DNA of 64,000 bases from Echiichthys vipera. Its lineage: Eukaryota > Chordata > Actinopteri > Perciformes > Trachinidae. Each line of letters opens with the position of its first letter. The first letter of the stretch is position 1. The position numbers were made by a program, and so were the translations under genes. This document shows positions 33,827-45,193 of the stretch, in pieces. The notes beneath the pieces are model-generated. The model did not search any database. It was not told where the DNA came from and saw only the letters and a program-made list of their open reading frames with translations. The stretch covers positions 730,186-794,185 of the forward strand of contig OY829654.1 in assembly GCA_963691815.1 (NCBI GenBank), given 5' to 3'.

Positions 33827-35942
33827 GTGAGAGTGGTCCACTCCCGCCCCCCCCCCTCCTCTGTGTATGTGTCTTTGTACGCTGCTGTTCAGTCAAACCA
33901 TCGTGTTTGGGATCACGGCCAAGAACGTGTGCAGGGAACGCTGCTTTATTTTGAGTGTAATCTTCTTTCTGCATCACGATGAGGTTTACTTTAACGTTAC
34001 CTACGTGTTTGCAGTAAAATAGAACCAGGATACAGCACCAACATTCATCAGTACACTGTCCTCAACGCAGCTTCAGTCCAAAGCAACTGGACCTGGTTCT
34101 TTGTCAGGAAGACGTTTCACCTCTGATCCAAGAGGCTTCATCAGTTCATGTACGCATCTGACCAGGACCAGGACCAGGACCAGGACCAGGATCAGGACCA
34201 GGACCAGGACCAGGACCAGGCTGGGACTGGACCATGACCAGGCTGGGACTGGTCCAACTAGCTGGCGTGAGATCCAGGTCTTTAACCTCTCACAGGCCGA
34301 TGATGTCTCTGGAACCCTTCGTGCTCCAAGTGCCAACGACCGTCGTTAGAGTGGCAGTCGTTGGTGGGGAGTTGGTTTCGACTTTGTTAGTGCTGGTCCA
34401 GTCTCAGCCTGGTCCTGGTCCTGGTCCTGGTCCTGGTCCTGGTCCAGTGGTTGGTGGAAGTAGGTCTGGACTTGGTTAGTGCTGGTCCAGTCCCAGCCTG
34501 GTCCTGGTCCTGGTCCTGGTCCTGGTCCAGTGGTTGGTGGAAGTAGGTCTGGACTTGGTTAGTGCTCTATAGAGTCTTAATGACAGTCGTTGGAGTCAGA
34601 GGAGGACGTTTGTGAACAGTTGTTCTTTGAGGTTAGATTGTTGGATCTCCTGGGAAGGGATGAAAGGGCAGCATTGATCTCACACCAGCTAGTTGGTCCA
34701 GTCCCAGCCTGGTCCTGGTCCTGGTCCTGGTCCAGTTGCTTTTGACTGAAATTGCTTTGAGGCGAACGACGACCTGGACAATTGAGAACATGCACAGACT
34801 CATCAGTATACTGTAATTAAGCCGACCCTGCAGTATCCATACTTTTATTGCTAAGCTAAGAAGAATCTTGGGACCTAAAGGAGTCGTGTGTAGGGTTTAG
34901 AGGCATCTAGATCAAACCTGTGTCACCCATAAGTGTCTGAAGAGCCAAAATCAAAACCATCACAGTCCTGACAGTGTCATGACTCCGCCTGCTCACCGCA
35001 AAACTGAAAATGAGTCAGAGCTCGGCGCCAAATAAGTGTTAGCCAACGGTGGCGGGCCCCCCCCCATCGTACAGCAGCACGGCCTTAATGGTAATGATGC
35101 AGAGGTTGAACCGTAAAATCATCATGAACGCGGAAACTATCCATAGAGACCAAAGCAGTTGTTGCACCAGGCTGTAAACATGTTTGTTTCTGCGGTGAAG
35201 ACGGACGTTTTAACGCGGGGGGGCGGCAGCCTCCAGTGGCTGATCCATGAACTGCAGTTTTTGGCGCTTTCTTGTTCATTTTCAGATCTAAAATTCTAAA
35301 TTTGACGATTTTCACGTCTGCAAGTTTTAGACTAAAATAAAAGAAACACATTCTGGTGAAGACGCAGGTTCAGCAGCAGCAGAGATTTGTGTAACGTGTA
35401 AAAACACTTACAGTTAATTTACGCTTGTAGAATTAACACGACGACGGCTGAGCGTGCGTTTGCTCAGTGTGCACAAACACAGAAGAGCTCATTCTGCCCT
35501 TGGTTTCATGTTTGCATGAGGGAGCTCCTGTTCACACAAACAGCCCTTCACGTGCACTTCACCTCTGCAGGTCATCACCATAATTGTTGTGATGAAAAGA
35601 GCACATCCAAGATAAGCAGTCGGGGGGTGGGGGGGTGTATGTTCACACCAGGGTGCAATGGAAACATGTGTGGCCAGCATTATTACTAATTGTGCACATT
35701 GCTTCATCCTCCTGAGACTGGAGAGCATCTGAACATGAGTTAGTATAATACTTTAATAGAAATGCTGTGTTTTGACATCGTCCCCTCAGGAATTGATTAG
35801 TGTGGACATGACGTAGAGCCGAGCGGACAGTGATCCTGCATCGTCTGCATCCGGATGCTCAATTATAAAGAATAATCTCACTTTGCATGAACACGCAGCG
35901 TCTCCGTTAAACGTTCCTGACCACATGTTTCACTCCCAACAG
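33827..35942 (+). other. prkcz intron, about 2.1 kb
   Basis: It contains the longest cluster of the hexamer element (34065-34760), with forward and inverted ACCAGG arrays within 600 bp. After that it looks unique apart from C runs near 35057 and G runs near 35218 and 35622. Confidence 0.7.
34065..34760 (+). repeat. Interspersed element with ACCAGG arrays in both orientations
   Basis: The left half reads CAGTCCAAAGCAACTGGACC...GACGTTTCACCTCTGATCCA...(ACCAGG)n at 34158-34235...CTGGGACTGGTCCAACTAGC. It is followed by (CCTGGT)n blocks at 34399-34446, 34487-34531 and 34704-34736 separated by CAGTGGTTGGTGGAAGTAGG repeats. The element at 16440-16800 matches it inverted. Confidence 0.75.
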
Positions 35943-36032
35943 GATCCCAAGGAGCGGCTGGGTTGCCAGGTCCAGACGGGCTACACAGATATCAAGGCAC
36001 ACACTTTTTTCCGCAGTATAGACTGGGACCAG
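35943..36032 (+). CDS. prkcz: prkcz exon: DPKERLG, start of AGC tail
   Basis: Thirty codons in phase 0 between acceptor CTCCCAACAG and donor CAG/GTAAGA, DPKERLGCQVQTGYTDIKA through RSIDWDQ. DPKERLG closes the kinase domain, and FFRSIDW begins the C-terminal AGC extension that wraps around the N-lobe. Confidence 0.97.
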
Positions 36033-36639
36033 GTAAGAGCAGAGTGAGTGAGGAGATGGGAGAATATCGTGCTGTGATGCCTTTAAATCTGAGTTTTGTT
36101 GTGTCCACTTCGACCCTGTGCTGCAGAATATGAGCGTACAGCAACAACACGGGTGTTTGTCGGCAAACTTCAGTGTGAAACAAACATTTTCTTCAACAAC
36201 AACACAATGAAAAAAGATAATTTAATAAGAACGAATAACTCTTTAGATGCAGATCCCGTTCAGTGACGTCACGTCTGTGCAGTTCTTCTGTCAGGGAACG
36301 GTAACGTGCAAAACGCGGAGGATTGGAACCAAAATACAGACACAGACCTCGAGTTTTAACGATTTTCATGAACTTACTTAACAAAAAGGGTGAAAAGAGA
36401 ACAAGAGGTCAAAACTGGTCACAGGGAATGAGCAGAGGAGGGGGGTACGCTGGGAGACGGGCAACAGGGGCAACCAAACACTAGGAACAGTCACAGGTCG
36501 AGAGGGAGACTAGCAACTGGAGCCACAAAACACTAGGAACAGTCGCAAGGAGACGAGCAACAAAACACTAGGAACAGTCACAGGTCGACAGGGAGACGGG
36601 CAACAGGAGCAACAAAGCACTAGGAACAGTCACAGGGAG

Positions 36640-36835
36640 ACTACGGGTGATTTAGAGTCATCAATGAACCGAACACCTGCACGTCTTTGGACTGTGGGAG
36701 GAAACCGGAGAACCCGGAGAAAACCCACGCAGACACGGGGACAACATGCAAACTCCACACAGAAGGGGATTCAAACCAGGAACCCTCTCGTTGTTAGGCG
36801 ACAGTGCTAACCACCATGTGGCCATTTGGGCAGAT
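36640..36835 (-). mobile_element. tRNA-derived SINE, second family, truncated
   Basis: On the minus strand it matches 30087-30378 from the head (GTGGTTAGCACTGTCGCC) through CTCCACAGTCCAAAGACGTG-type sequence to ACCCGTAG, and lacks the distal 3' part. An internal deletion has removed the GGGCCCCAGCCG portion. Confidence 0.7.
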
Positions 36836-37659
36836 TTGAACACGGTAATTGTACGACGTACATCGGTCAAGAGCAGCCGCACCAACACCCTTCAGAGGAG
36901 CTGGTCTCAGTCCAGTGAAAAACAGACTGTGGAGCCTTTAGTGTCACAGCCGTCTGACAGCTGGACCCTAAAGCAGAGGCCGGCAGGTGCGTCAACAATG
37001 TTTATTTTAACAAAGGGGCTCCACAAGTGAAAGGCTGACACGGCACGCGGGGGAACGCAACCGCCAGAAGACGCTCAGGCACAGGGCAAACCCAGGAACT
37101 CCGGCAGCGAGGCAGCGAGGTACGAAGAACGACAAGACTGAATCAGGGCCAGGAGCAGGTGTTTATACTGAGGTGGTAATTGAATGGCTGCAGGTGTGTC
37201 CCGTCAGCCCCGTCAGCCGAGCCCTGCAGGGGGGGGGGGGGGGGGGGGACAAAGAGGCAGGGTTAAAACACCAAGACACAGAACCCTCACATTTAGTCTG
37301 TAATGTGTGTAATCGCTCATTCCCAGCACAGATACTTTGAGGTGGAGGGGGATGCTTGTTCCTCTCAGAGTATAATTCATCTCTGCTGGGATCAGGGCGC
37401 TGTCGCTCTCTGACAGACGGCTGCTGACAGCTGATCTGGGGTCTGTCACAACTAATGGAACAACAAACACAGAATAAACACTTCACGCCCACGTTTAATG
37501 CTGACGACACTTCACGTCTCTCTGACTTCTCTTTGTCAGACCTGATCGTATGGATCCTCTGTACACATCACACAGAACAGCCTCCTGTTACGATCTGAAC
37601 AGACTCACGAGTGAGTGTGTGCGTTAAAAATGGATGCTGTAGTCAGAGACGCTGCGTGC

Positions 37660-37890
37660 ACACTCCTGCTCTGTGCACACACTCCTGCTCTGTGCACACA
37701 CTCCCGCTCTGTGCACACACTCCCGCTCTGTGCACACTCCCGCTCTGTGCACACTCCTGCACTGTGCACACTCCCGCTCTGTGCACACTCCCGCTCTGGG
37801 CACACTCCCGCTCTGTGCACACTCCCGCTCTGTGCACACTCCCACTCTGTGCACACTCCCACTCTGTGCACACTCCTGCTCTGTGCAGCA
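37660..37890 (+). repeat. 17-bp minisatellite (GTGCACACTCCCGCTCT)n
   Basis: Around a dozen units with single-base variants; the first three have an extra AC. It generates repetitive open frames in all three frames on both strands, none of which I consider genes. Confidence 0.93.
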
Positions 37891-38106
37891 ACAAGGCAAA
37901 TAAAGTGAATTCTTAATCACACACACAACTGGAACATTACCGCTGGGTGTGTGTGTGGAGGTAGGACGAGTGAAGCTCGGCTCTGACGCACAACTTTTTT
38001 TGACGGACATGAAAGAAGGATAGCACCATGAAATATGAAGCGTCTTCACGTCTGTGTACAGAACCATGTAAGTGATAGAAGTGGACGACGTGACTGAAGC
38101 GTCTGT

Positions 38107-38205
38107 TCAATGCGCCTTATATATGGAAAAAGTTTCAGAATAAGACATTCATTGAAGGTGCCCCGTATAGTGTGGTGCGCTTTATAGTGCGGAAAATACG
38201 GTACT
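38107..38205. mobile_element. Terminal fragment of pogo-like element
   Basis: TGCGCCTTATATATGGAAAA and GTGCGCTTTATAGTGCGGAA...AATACGGTA resemble the terminal repeats of the element at 24675-25317 (CACTATA...GGAAAATAC type). No coding remnant remains. Confidence 0.55.
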
Positions 38206-38233
38206 GAAAAATAATCTAGAGTAAAGCCCCTAA

Positions 38234-38824
38234 GGGCGCACTCACACTGTCCTTCCGTACCGCACCAAAACAGGTTTTTCAGCTAAAGCCTGGTTCCTTT
38301 GACCAGTGTGAGTGCAACCGCTCCGTGCATAACTGCGGCACGCTTGCCGTCCACGGCCCGTTTGGGAGAGGTGGGCTTTAGTAAAGCTCGTTTGCACGTG
38401 CACGAGCGTGCGCACGTGTACGAGCACGAGGCCTACGGCGGTTCTGAGGTCATTTCCTGTGCGCCTGTTGGGACGTAGAAAAAAGAAGGAGGGACCATGC
38501 GCGGACATTTCAAACAATGGCGGTGAAAGGTTCACGTTGGTGTGATGCGGAGGTGGAGTGTTTACTGCAGATTTGGTCGATGAAAAGATTCAAAAACAGT
38601 CGACAAGACGCACAAAAACTCCGAGGTCTACGGAAAGATCTGGAAACAAAGCCACGCATCGCCATGACGTCATCAATGCGTGTAACGTGTTACGGCGTGA
38701 TGACGTATAGGCAGCAAGAAGCATTCTCCGAGGCCCAGGTAGTGTGAGTACAAACGGGCCTGGAGGGGGGGACAAGGACCCTAAAGCACGGTGCACGGGA
38801 CGGAGGCACAGTGTCAGTGCGCCC
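38234..38824 (+). mobile_element. PIF/Harbinger-like MITE, copy 5
   Basis: A full-length copy (591 bp) in the opposite orientation to the copies at 2422, 9609 and 17916. The ends GGGCGCACTCACACTG and CAGTGTCAGTGCGCCC are flanked by TAA at 38231-38233 and 38825-38827, a perfect 3-bp target duplication. The Myb/SANT-like frame is intact on the plus strand at 38517-38747. Confidence 0.8.
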
Positions 38825-38869
38825 TAAATTCTGAACTCTACGCTAAAGCAAGTGCATGTTTCCAGTTTA

Positions 38870-39450
38870 CAGTGACGATAAAAGCAGCAATAACATGTGA
38901 CTTCATGAGCACATTAAGCTAATTAGAGAGGAATTAAGGCCATTTCTCAGTCCTCATTATTGCCGCGTCTCTCCTGGGACAATTAGGTGGGGTGGCAGGT
39001 AGCACGGAGCACAAAAGAGGAGGAAAACAATCGTCAAGAGTGTGTTAATGAGTGCTGCCACCGCGCCTGTGAAGTGCACACCAAAGGGAAAGTGGGGAAA
39101 GATATCAAAGCGCAGAGGAATCCTGAGCCGAGCGACAAAGCTCCCGTGTAGCGCCGAGCAAAAACAAGTTGACAAAGCTGTGAGAGGAGGAGAAGCGACG
39201 CTCTCTGCCCTCAAACGAGCAGCTGTCTCCAGCCCTGACAGGCCTGGCACACTGCTGCTGTTGTTACTACGGATTAATATTTATCAGACGGCTCCTGAGG
39301 GAGCGCGGAGGCTTCTCTCTGAAGAGATGACACGTTTGAATATCATTTACCTGCTGTCCTCTTTTATGCCCTCGCCAAATCCACAGCTCCTCGCTGCCAG
39401 AGAAGTGTCACGTCGAGCGCTGAGGAGAAACGTGTCATTTTGAAACGCGT
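38870..39450. promoter_or_regulatory. Repeat-free intronic block, candidate conserved element
   Basis: About 580 bp without simple or mobile repeats inside a repeat-laden intron, containing homeodomain-like cores (GCTAATTAGAG, GGAATTAAGG, GGATTAATATTTATC). There is no splice-flanked open frame. It is a candidate enhancer only. Confidence 0.25.
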
Positions 39451-39844
39451 GCAGACGGATTTCACTGTTTCACTGTTGTCGTTGACACTGGGATCACTTT
39501 TAGGCAGGAAACCAGATACCCGACCCCTGTGCTAAATATTTTTAGAATTTTGCTCTGACGTGTGCGGCGCCCGTCCAGATGGCCAGGATCGAGGCTTGTA
39601 GCGTTGGGGCGTGCCCGTTCGGTTGGTCCCCAGGAAGTGTTCTCGAGACTCTGCACTTCTTTAGGTCCTCAGAAAAGGTGCAAGCACAGGTGCGAGGTGG
39701 AGGGGGGGTGCGAGGTGGAGGGCGGTGCGAGGTCCCAGGGTCCTGATGTGGGAGGTGGAGTCACCGAGGAGTGCGTGGATGCAGATGGCGTGATGTGAGG
39801 TCCGCTGTAGGGGAATGGTGATGCAGGGAGAGAGCTCCGGGGAG

Positions 39845-40165
39845 CAGGCAGGTCCACAGGCAGGTCCACAGGCAGGTCCACAGGCAGGTCCACAGGCGGG
39901 TCCACAGGCAGGTCCACAGGCAGGTCCAGAGGCAGGTCCACAGGCTGGTCCACAGGCAGGTCCACAGGCAGGTCCACAGGCAGGTCCAGAGGCAGGTCCA
40001 CAGGCAGGCAGGTCCACAGGCAGGCAGGTCCACAGGCGGGTCCACAGGCAGGCAGGTCCACAGGCGGGTCCACAGGCAGGTCCACAGGCAGGCAGGTCCA
40101 CAGGCAGGTCCACAGGCAGGTCCACAGGCAGGCAGGTCCACAGGCAGGTCCACAGGCAGGCAGGG
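39845..40165 (+). repeat. 12-bp minisatellite (CAGGTCCACAGG)n
   Basis: About 27 units, with 4-bp (GGCA) insertions appearing regularly in the second half. It produces long PVDL/ACGP-type artefact frames. Confidence 0.95.
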
Positions 40166-40280
40166 AGGAAGCAACGCTCACGGACGAAATGATCTGGTGA
40201 TGAGCAGGAGAGAAACCAGTGGCTTTATGGGAGACTTGGTTGTAGAGTGAGTTCACCTGCTTCACCTGTGGAGCAGAGGC

Positions 40281-40281
<1 letters not shown>

Positions 40282-40318
<37 letters not shown>
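40282..40318. repeat. (CA)n microsatellite
   Basis: A simple CA repeat of about 18 units. Confidence 0.95.
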
Positions 40319-40319
<1 letters not shown>

Positions 40320-40825
40320 CACAGACAGGAGGAAGAACACAGACAGGGACACAACAACACACACAGAAGGAAAACTCAGGGCTGCCGTGGTGGAGTCAGG
40401 ACAGATTGTCCAGTTTACCGGAGGAGAAGCGGGTAAAGGAGCCCAGTGCGTGGCCTTTTACGTGACGTAGGGTTACTGTAGACCTCATTAGGCCTCAGCT
40501 CCATCCATGCTCCAACTCTTTGGCCGTGGTCGGATCATCCTGGCGTTACAGGCGGAGTCGGGCGTGTTCACTCTGTATCTGCACATATTTCACTTCCAAA
40601 ACCCAGACGGTGACGTGCAGCACTGAAGGCACGCGGCCCCTGATGATTAACTCTTCGTTCTTACGGAGACGTGCTCCTGTGCCGCAGCGGAAGACGGCGC
40701 ACGGAGAGTGAAAGAGTGTGTGTGTGTGTGATTAAGTGATACAGTGTGTGATGCACGGCTTCACATCTGTTGACTATGGTGAGTCTGCAGTCACATTAAC
40801 GACTGCCTCAGAGCAGGCTGATCGT

Positions 40826-40842
40826 CACACACACACACACAC

Positions 40843-40881
<39 letters not shown>

Positions 40882-40978
40882 CTGACAGGTGCTGTGATCT
40901 GAGAACCCATGGATCGCCTGTATAGTCCTGGCGCTCAGTTACCTCTTTCATGTGCCCCTCTGGCCTCAGGGGCACTTA

Positions 40979-41043
<65 letters not shown>
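40826..41043. repeat. (CA)n then (GT)n pair
   Basis: CA repeats at 40826-40878 and GT repeats at 40981-41043 lie about 100 bp apart in inverted sense, so the strand could fold into a hairpin with a 100-bp loop. Confidence 0.95.
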
Positions 41044-41045
<2 letters not shown>

Positions 41046-41285
41046 GGTGCTGGGCTCGTTCCTAGCCTTCAGTGTGCTTCATTACCACCACACAGAGTTC
41101 CAGCCTGCCCAACAACACATCAGAGAGACTGGGGAAAGTAGGAGGAGAGCGATGTGGAAAGATGAAAGAATTGACAATGAGACAGAGACGAACGGAGAGG
41201 AGAGAGAGGGAGACAGGATGTGAGGGGGTGAAGCTGACAGAAGAGTGTAGGTAGGCGCTGCAAAAGCTAAAAAACAAGAAATTCG

Positions 41286-41287
<2 letters not shown>

Positions 41288-41322
<35 letters not shown>

Positions 41323-41488
41323 CCAATTTGACGGAGAGAGGTAAAAACAGAGAAAGTGAGTTTTTGTGTTTGTTTGTTTGAAGCTGTTCCAACAAAAAGC
41401 ACTTTGAACCAATAACACTAATGAAGCACAGAGAGGGCTGCAAACACCAGCAGGAGTCACACACACACACACACATGCACACACACAT

Positions 41489-41527
<39 letters not shown>
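41288..41527. repeat. (GA)n and interrupted (CA)n tracts
   Basis: GA repeat at 41288-41319 and CA repeat with TG/CG interruptions at 41459-41527. Confidence 0.95.
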
Positions 41528-41528
<1 letters not shown>

Positions 41529-41714
41529 GCACACAAGATGAGCAAGAAGTGGAACTGGAAAAGCAAGTAGTTATGGTTTAATAGATTCCTCAACAGTGTT
41601 CATGTCGTTGTGCGTTCGGATTTTCCGTTGTTATGGTTAAAACTCCGCATTCAGAGCGTTAAACGCAGTAAACAGCTGTTGTTTTGTCCTGAGCAGAGAC
41701 TGAAGCACTCTCCC

Positions 41715-42307
41715 TCTGTGTGTGTGTCTGAATCTGTGCTTCTCGGTGTTGATCGCTCGTCCGATCACGACATGTCGGTACAACGTTCTGTGAGAGCTGT
41801 GTGGAGACAATCCCAGCCCCTTTCACACAGCCTGTTCTTTGAGGGGCTGTAACCCACCTTAGTTACGCCCCACGTCTGCGTGAAAGGCACGGAGACAGAG
41901 TGTGTGTGTGTGTCTGAATCTGTGTTTCTCGGTGTTGATCGCCCGTCCGATCACGACATGTTGGTATAACGTTCTGTGAGAGCTGTGTGGAGACAATCCC
42001 AGCCGACGACTAAAGCCCCTTTCACACAGCCTGTTCTTTGAGGGGCTGTAACCCACCTCTGTCACGCCCCACGTCTGCATGAAAGGCATGGAGACGGGGT
42101 GTGTGTGTGTGTGTGTGTGTGTCTGAATCTGTGTTTCTCGGTGTTGATCGCCCGTCCGATCACGACGTGTTGCTATAACGGTCTGTGAGAGCTGTGTGGA
42201 GACAATCCCAGCCCACGACTAAAGCCCCTTTCACACAGCCTGTTCTTTGAGGGGCTGTAACTCACCTTTGTTACGCCCCACGTCTGCGTGAAAGGCATGG
42301 AGACAGA

Positions 42308-42388
<81 letters not shown>

Positions 42389-42390
42389 CG
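41715..42390 (+). repeat. Triplicated 190-bp satellite joined by growing GT tracts
   Basis: The units start near 41717, 41909 and 42120. Each runs CTGAATCTGTG.TTCTCGGTG, GATCACGACATGT, CTGTGTGGAGACAATCCCAG, TTTCACACAGCCTGTTCTTT, CGCCCCACGTCTGC and ends GGAGACAGAGTGTG. The terminal GT tract is about 6 units after the first, 11 after the second and 38 after the third. Confidence 0.92.
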
Positions 42391-43117
42391 GGAAAGCCGA
42401 CAGGACACAAGGACACGCAGTCGTTTAAAGTTGAGTTTCTTTGAAAACAGGGACAGTGCACATTAATAACATTACTGTAAATGCATTTAATCAAGAACGC
42501 CTTCTCTCCACACTCAGACTGTGTTTATAAATATATAAATATATAAATATCTATATGTGACTGGCTTCATTTAGTGTTTGACGTGACTGAAGGCTGAACA
42601 TCAGCCCCTGGATCCCGGTGGTTTCTCCCTCAGCAGCGTCTTTAAACGCGTCTCTCCGTAGATTGAGGAAACATCCAAAGGCACCGCGGAGAGCTCACCG
42701 TGTACCTGCGCTCTGCCTTCATCCTGTTCTCAGAAAATGTCCTCAGCGCACATTTTAACAGACTGAAGGGCTGAAGTGAAACCATGGAAACGTACCAGAC
42801 CAAAAACTCTCGTGGCTGAATCACCGGGGCACAATTACTCCGCTGCCTCAGCCTCCTCCCTGCTGTTGCTTCTCTCCATTTTCAGTCCCGTCTGTGTTTC
42901 AACGGAGAAATGCAGCAACAAGGCGGCCGTCTTTCGATCCGACCATACGGAAGAGCCGGTGTTCAAACCTGCCCGATGTGCTGTGCATCACACAGCATCA
43001 GGGTCTGTTCACTCAGCTCTAATGTGCACGCTTCCTTTTTATGGTTTTCAGACACAGTCGACTGCAATTTTGATCCAACACCAATTAAAACACTCAACTT
43101 TGTCTTATCATTGGACT

Positions 43118-43201
43118 GTGGCTCAGTGGAAGAGTGGGTCATCCTCCATTTGAGAGGTCGGCAGTTCAATCCCTACCTCCCCTGGTCCACATGATGAAGT
43201 G
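43118..43201 (+). mobile_element. tRNA-derived SINE, truncated, within a 55-bp direct duplication
   Basis: Head GACTGTGGCTCAGTGGAAGA with box B-like CAGTTCAATCCC, ending at GTGTCCTTGG. The flanking sequence TTTTCAGACACAGTC.....TTTTGATCCAACACCAATTA is present on both sides (43046-43100 and 43209-43262). Confidence 0.7.
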
Positions 43202-43340
43202 TCCTTGGTTTTCAGACACAGTCAGCTACGATTTTGATCCAACACCAATTAAAACACTTAACATGGAATTAGGGATGTTAATGATTAACTGATCAGCCAT
43301 TGACCGACAAGAAAAGGATTTGTGATTGGTTAATACTGGG

Positions 43341-43530
43341 CGACTGTGGCTCAGTGTCAGAGTGGGTTGTCCTCCGTTCGAGAGATCGGCAGTTCAATCC
43401 CCACCTAGCCCGGTCCACGTCTCAAAGTGTCCTTGGGCAAGACACTGAACCCCGGATTGTTCCTTGTGCTGCTCATGGGTGTGTAACTGTGGTGTGAGTG
43501 GTTAGATTATATAAGTATAAGTCCATTTAC
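43341..43530 (+). mobile_element. tRNA-derived SINE, same family
   Basis: Head GCGACTGTGGCTCAGTGTCA, box B-like CAGTTCAATCCCC, then GTCCTTGGGCAAGACACTGA and CTTGTGCTGCTCATGGGTG. It stops in TTATATAAGTATAAG without the usual 3' tail. Confidence 0.7.
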
Positions 43531-44099
43531 TCAGTTAAAAATACATTCAACAGTTTATTTTAGTTTTTTAAAACAGGAAGAAATAGAAACATGAATACAA
43601 GTCATGTTAGGACATTTCAACCGCACCAGTCTTTCAGTGGAGAGTCTTATTGGAGAGCTTAGCACAGCCCGAGTATCATTACTGAAACCAAATAAGCAGA
43701 CGTTAAAGAAAAGGACGAGACAATAAATGAGTTGGTGGGTTTACAGACGTCACCAGGACTGTGATGTTTGAGTAAATGGAGAAATCCCAGTCAGCTCCGT
43801 GTTGTTTCATAAGGACGTGTTCACATGATGGTGTTCGGTGGTGGAACAGGGTCATCTGGTGCTGTTTTCACGCGGGGTGGGGCCCCCGAAGCTCCGTCCT
43901 TACCTACGCCCCTGCACAGGAAATACGGTTTAAAGTGAAATGAAAGACAGACGAGCAGAGTTTGACTTTCTTTGAATAATGATGAAGTAATTCTACGTAT
44001 CACATACAACAACTGAGGATTTCCTGCAGCTGTGAAGCAGCGACCGTTCCCGTGACCTTTAGTTTAGTGTAAGGCTCCGTCTCCTCAAGGTATCATGAG

Positions 44100-44480
44100 T
44101 AGCGATGTCCGATATTATCGGCCGATATTGAGCTAAATATGTAATATCGGGAATTATCGGTATCAGGTTTTAACAGCCGATGTTTGTTCTGTAGGCTTCA
44201 GCATTTCCGAGTGTACCTGAATGCAACACGGGACGTTTACAGGCGCGTGCTTGATGACGTATAACAACAACAACACGCTAGACTCGTAGGTTGCTAACCG
44301 TGGCTAACAAGCTTCAGCTCGCCCGGTGCATGAGATGCTCGAGGTTTGGAAGTATTTCCAAGTGTCACCTGCACAGTAACACAGTGTCACAGTAACAGCA
44401 GATATCGGTATCAGAAATTAAGGGTTGGACAATATCAGAATATCGGATATCGGCAGAAAAGCCAATATCGAGCATCCCTA
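44100..44480. mobile_element. hAT-type MITE with perfect 8-bp target duplication
   Basis: Ends TAGCGATGTCCGATATTATC and CCAATATCGAGCATCCCTA. Identical 8-bp direct repeats ATCATGAG lie at 44092-44099 and 44481-44488. The interior is rich in CGATAT/ATATCGG blocks and non-coding. This TAGGGATG...-type terminus with CCGATAT motifs is a common teleost hAT derivative. It sits 150 bp before a prkcz exon. Confidence 0.85.
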
Positions 44481-44630
44481 ATCATGAGGCTTTTGTTTTG
44501 TGCTGTTTGGATCAAAGCAGGGAACGAGCAGTGTTCAATCAATGAGCTGATGTGTGTTCCTTCACGGTCTCGTGCAAACTGTCGTTACACGCGACACATT
44601 TTAACCATGCGTCTGTTTGTTTTTCCTCAG

Positions 44631-44746
44631 CTGGACAAGAAAGAGATGACGCCGCCCTTCAAACCTCAAATCACGGACGACTACGGCCTCGAGAACTTCG
44701 ACACGCAGTTTACCAACGAACCAGTGCAGCTAACGCCCGATGACGA
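44631..44746 (+). CDS. prkcz: prkcz exon: AGC tail with turn motif
   Basis: The exon lies between acceptor TTTTTCCTCAG and donor GA/GTACGT. Thirty-eight codons, LDKKEMTPPFKPQITDDYG through VQLTPDD, plus two bases. PPFKP is the conserved PXXP-type element of the AGC tail. The Thr in QLTPDDE is the turn-motif phosphorylation site (Thr560 in human zeta). Confidence 0.97.
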
Positions 44747-45193
44747 GTACGTACCGCCTCCTCCTGCACTCACAGCACTGCTCCAGTGGAACCGTAGTTA
44801 CGTTAAAGTCGACCTCACGGGGAGGGTTTAAAGAGTGTGCGGGGGAAACTGAAGGTCTGTCTGCAGGGACTTGACGTTCGCCTCAGGACACGTCTGTTGT
44901 GTCTTTGTTAGGAGACGTTTGGAGTCACTGCATGACGGTAACCTGACAGCAGGGAAGGATGTTTCAGGTCTCTGTGATGTTGACAGTAAAGTGAAATGTG
45001 TAAATCAGTAACTAGCTGGAAAATAAGCGTACAGCTTTACAGCAACTTTTAATTCCTCTCACTTCTTGTGTAGGAAATGAACCAGAAGCCTTTTGTGTAG
45101 ATTATATACGTTCCAATCACATCGCACCTTTACTTTTTAGGAGGATTAAAAAACAAGGACACGACAGTTTGTTAATCTGAACAAAGACATTAA

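Larger units (their letters stand above)
36033..44630 (+). other. prkcz intron, about 8.6 kb, the largest in the window
   Basis: Contents in order: ACTAGGAACAGTC tandem repeats (36480-36630), a minus SINE (36640-36835), a G run (37230-37247), a 17-bp minisatellite (37660-37890), a pogo end fragment (38107-38205), a Harbinger-like MITE (38234-38824), a repeat-free block (38870-39450), a 12-bp minisatellite (39845-40165), several CA/GT tracts, a triplicated 190-bp satellite (41715-42400), two SINE copies (43118-43201, 43341-43530) and a hAT-type MITE (44100-44480). Confidence 0.75.

Noticed and set aside
37611..38067. Overlapping Cys/His-rich frames on both strands
   Set aside because: They are artefacts of the GTGCACACTCCCGCTCT minisatellite.
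39661..40364. 231-residue frame with PVDLPACGPACG repeats
   Set aside because: It is generated by the 12-bp minisatellite; all six frames stay open equally.
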